Shown here: one piece after another, positions 61,856 through 64,000 of the stretch
Position numbering within the stretch: the stretch's first letter is position 1
How the letters are laid out: each line of letters starts with the position of its first letter
Source: Sedimentibacter sp. MB35-C1
GTDB taxonomy: Bacteria > Bacillota > Clostridia > Tissierellales > Sedimentibacteraceae
DNA length: 64,000 nucleotides
Reading direction: 5' to 3'
Assembly (NCBI RefSeq): GCF_030913635.1
Contig: NZ_CP133188.1
Location: 2,542,001 to 2,606,000 of the forward strand
Program-made: the position numbers and the translations under genes
The notes under the pieces: model-generated
The model's database searches: none
What the model saw: only the letters and a program-made list of their open reading frames with translations
Told to the model about the DNA's origin: nothing

Positions 61856-61871
61856 GGTTTAATATTAAACC
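61856..61871. promoter_or_regulatory. Candidate activator site (perfect 16-bp palindrome)
   Basis: GGTTTAATATTAAACC is a perfect palindrome about 140 bp upstream of the sigma-54-like promoter of the TyrR-like regulator gene. Confidence 0.55.
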
Positions 61872-61908
61872 ATTTTTACAAATTTTACAAGCAAGAAATT
61901 TTATCTAT

Positions 61909-62748
61909 TCATTCTAACCATTTAAATCCTTGTTTTTTCATGTAATTAACATAACCGCTTAAATCAAGGAAATCATCCTGCTTTAAATAATAATATCCAA
62001 ACCAGAACTGATATGCGCTGATTTTATTGAAATTCAATGCATTGCTTCTAAACTTTTCAGCCATTTCTATTCCATTATACTTTAAGCATGTATCGTAAAT
62101 ACTGTCGACTAGTTTTTTTGTAGGTTTCATATTCCAATTTTCATATTTATTCTCATATTCATTATTAAGACTATTAATTTCAATATCTTTATATTTTTCG
62201 TCGTGCACCAATACAGTTCTGTTATATTTTTCAGACATCACAGGTTTATTTTTAGGGTATCCCAAAACAACCATTACCGACGGACATACATATTTAGGAA
62301 TATTCAAAAGTTCAGATACCTTGTCAACAGTATTTATTATATTCCCCACATAAACTGATTTCAAATTTTCAGCCTCAGCTGCAAGGCAAGCCGTATGAGC
62401 ACATATGGCCGTACTGAGTACGGCCATCCAAAAGTCCATAAAATTATTTATTGCTTCACATGGAGCAGGTAATACGTCACAAATTTTCTTTATTCTTCTG
62501 TAGTCTATGCAGAATAATAAGCACACCGGTGCTTTTTCTATAAACATTTGGTTTCTGCAAAGCTCTGCAAGCTTTTTCTTTGTTTTACTATTTTTTATTT
62601 TTATAATGGAATATGCTTGAAACCCTCCTGCCGACGGTGATTTGCATGCTGCATTCAGGATTTTTTCAAGACATTCGTCCGAAACTTCTCTGTCTGAGAA
62701 GTTTCTGCAGCTTGAACGGTTATTTATTATGTAATAGATATTATCCAT
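61909..62748 (-). CDS. Nitroreductase family protein
   Basis: A 279-aa FMN-dependent nitroreductase-like protein. The N-terminal NNRSSCRNFSDREVSDECLEKILNAACKSPSAGGFQAYSIIKIKN is the FMN-binding start, and a PSVMVVLGYPKNKPVM-type segment follows. The C-terminal about 70 residues extend beyond the core family and end in YVNMKKQ-like YVNYMKKQGFKWLE. The physiological substrate is unknown. It lies 40 bp after the DUF917 gene. Confidence 0.85.
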   Translation of the reverse strand: MDNIYYIINNRSSCRNFSDREVSDECLEKILNAACKSPSAGGFQAYSIIKIKNSKTKKKLAELCRNQMFIEKAPVCLLFCIDYRRIKKICDVLPAPCEAINNFMDFWMAVLSTAICAHTACLAAEAENLKSVYVGNIINTVDKVSELLNIPKYVCPSVMVVLGYPKNKPVMSEKYNRTVLVHDEKYKDIEINSLNNEYENKYENWNMKPTKKLVDSIYDTCLKYNGIEMAEKFRSNALNFNKISAYQFWFGYYYLKQDDFLDLSGYVNYMKKQGFKWLE

Positions 62749-62789
62749 ATCGCCTGCCTCCTGAAATTATTGACAGCATGATATAACCA

Positions 62790-63896
62790 TTAAATTATAT
62801 CCTCAATTCTTCTATAATCCATATTGTATCCAAAAAATCTCGGCCCGAATATATCAACCGCTTCTTTTGTTCTCCATTCTTCAAATGCCTTTAGGACAAA
62901 AACCGTAACTTTCATACCGGGTTTTCCGTTAGGATTAAGCAGCGGCATCTTTTCATCCCGATTATAAATGTTTATTGAATCCGGTGCAGTTGCAAAAACT
63001 TCTCCGTTTTTCCATGACATTATATATTCGTTTTGAAACCATATATCAAGCTTTTGCCCGCTGTATTCTCCCTCTCCGCTGATGCTCAGGTTTCCGAAAG
63101 TAAATCCTTCCCTGTCTTCCCAGTCAGCTTCGGTTATTTCACCCTCAAACACTACATATCCGTTGAACTTTTCAGCCACATCATAAGCAAAATTTCTTCC
63201 TTCTTCTTTTGCGGCTCTTGCTGTCCTTCCAATTTCCAGGCAATATGTAATTGTATTTTTTATCAGAGCATTCTTTAGATTTTTCCAATATCCCGGATGG
63301 TCAACGACTCCTACTGAATTGAAGCTTGCAACTGCTGTCTGTCGAGCAAAAAGTTCAGCTCTGTCATCATTTGCCACGTTTGTTATAACCATAGAGTCCC
63401 CAAATTCATTTGCCAGGCCCATAGGTGTTATGGAAACATCATTTAAAAACAAAGTTGAATGCTGTAGGCACGGCACACTTCTACCTGCCGGGTCTGCATC
63501 CACTATAGGTTTCCCAAGCCTTGCTGCCACATTAAGTGCTGCAGCAGTGTTTCCTCCACCCAATTCAGTTGCTATAACGCCGTAAAATTCATTTCCGAAG
63601 TACTCTTCTAAAACTTTTATTGCTCTTACTTCTTTTGCTTCTTTTATTTTAGGCAAAGCATCATATTTGCTTTTCTGTTCTTGAGAAAGTTCTCCTATTG
63701 AGCCACATGTGTATGGACTTGCGATTAAAGCATCGTCTGGTATTTCATTGATTTCTGCCAGCGTAAATTCAAATCCTTCATCATATGCCTTATCTACTAA
63801 TTCAATTCCTTCTTTAAGGCTTCCGCCGCCTCCTGTTCCTACTATGGCAGCGCCTAGTAGTATATCATGCAAATCTTGTTTTGTTAGTTTTTTCAT
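62790..63896 (-). CDS. DUF917 family protein (S-methyl thiohydantoin desulfurase-like)
   Basis: A 368-aa DUF917 family protein. The start LLGAAIVGTGGGGSLKEGIELVDKA, ATELGGGNTAAALNVAARLGKPIVDADPAGRSVP and PMGLANEFGDSMVI are family motifs. Such genes often sit next to hydantoinase or allied amide-hydrolase genes. It overlaps no neighbour and starts 1 bp after the stop codon of a partial upstream gene, so they are one operon. Confidence 0.88.
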   Translation of the reverse strand: MKKLTKQDLHDILLGAAIVGTGGGGSLKEGIELVDKAYDEGFEFTLAEINEIPDDALIASPYTCGSIGELSQEQKSKYDALPKIKEAKEVRAIKVLEEYFGNEFYGVIATELGGGNTAAALNVAARLGKPIVDADPAGRSVPCLQHSTLFLNDVSITPMGLANEFGDSMVITNVANDDRAELFARQTAVASFNSVGVVDHPGYWKNLKNALIKNTITYCLEIGRTARAAKEEGRNFAYDVAEKFNGYVVFEGEITEADWEDREGFTFGNLSISGEGEYSGQKLDIWFQNEYIMSWKNGEVFATAPDSINIYNRDEKMPLLNPNGKPGMKVTVFVLKAFEEWRTKEAVDIFGPRFFGYNMDYRRIEDII

Positions 63897-63897
63897 A

Positions 63898-64000
63898 TTA
63901 TGCCCTCTTAAATATTTTATCTTCGTAATCTTTTAATTCTTTGTGGATAAATTTTCCTTTATCCAACACTTGCACATCGTCCAGCCATACTGAAGCATTC
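63898..64000 (-). CDS. 3' end of an unidentified gene (truncated by window edge)
   Basis: Open minus-strand frame of 33 codons ending in TAA 63898-63900: NASVWLDDVQVLDKGKFI..., then a Lys/Glu-rich end. It is one base before the ATG of the DUF917 gene. Too short to assign; the WLDD...DKGKF segment suggests the end of a beta-rich enzyme domain, but this is inference. Confidence 0.55.
   Translation of the reverse strand, partial: NASVWLDDVQVLDKGKFIHKELKDYEDKIFKRA

Overview
The window is a 64 kb chromosomal stretch from a low-GC, strictly anaerobic, amino-acid-fermenting Firmicute (class Clostridia/Tissierellia; a Sedimentibacter-like organism would fit, but the species cannot be fixed from the sequence alone). 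The evidence is a selenocysteine-containing glycine reductase cluster, a 2-oxoacid:ferredoxin oxidoreductase operon with butyrate kinase and phosphotransbutyrylase, methionine gamma-lyase, a clostridial tandem glycine riboswitch and T-box leader, and AT-rich spacers with strong AGGAGG sites. No insertion sequence, prophage, integrase or CRISPR array was seen.

Layout. 1-1.2 kb: 3' part of a UPF0210 gene. 1.3-9.6 kb: glycine reductase, in two units. grdX-grdE-grdB lies behind a tandem glycine riboswitch; trxB-trxA-grdA-grdC-grdD lies behind its own leader with a long inverted repeat. Two in-frame TGA codons (grdA, grdB) are selenocysteine codons, not breaks. 9.7-14 kb: trmL, nth, a DUF503 gene, queG and a Na/phosphate transporter. 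14.1-21 kb: ptb-buk-(P-loop gene)-vor operon, apparently driven by a sigma-54 promoter and an adjacent PAS/AAA+ activator. 21-24.4 kb: c-di-AMP synthesis genes cdaA-cdaR and a CapA-like gene. 24.5-43.6 kb: housekeeping and accessory genes (YgiQ, PduL, small regulators, arginase, niacin uptake and its repressor, tRNA-Pro, ogg, topB, ssb, ychF, an iron-type dehydrogenase, a T-box-controlled permease). 44.2-52.4 kb: staygreen-like gene, then a six-gene 3-hydroxybutyrate/acetoacetate operon with a second sigma-54 promoter and activator. 52.6-58.7 kb: TtcA, a TIGR00266 protein, ferredoxin, molybdenum-cofactor genes, a DtxR-type regulator and a likely target. 58.9-61.7 kb: methionine gamma-lyase with a third sigma-54-type activator (TyrR-like). 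61.9-64 kb: nitroreductase, a DUF917 gene and a partial gene.

How it fits together. Amino acids are the likely carbon and energy source. Methionine is deaminated by MegL to 2-oxobutyrate. Branched-chain 2-oxoacids are oxidised by Vor to acyl-CoA and reduced ferredoxin. Ptb and Buk turn the acyl-CoA into ATP. Glycine reductase is the reductive Stickland branch and makes acetyl phosphate. The 3-hydroxybutyrate operon feeds the acetyl-CoA and butyryl-CoA pools. The most notable feature is regulatory: three separate sigma-54/activator modules, each with a recognisable -24/-12 promoter and its own family of inverted repeats upstream, control these catabolic operons. A glycine riboswitch, a probable leucine T-box and putative NiaR, DtxR-type and Pho-type sites add further control.
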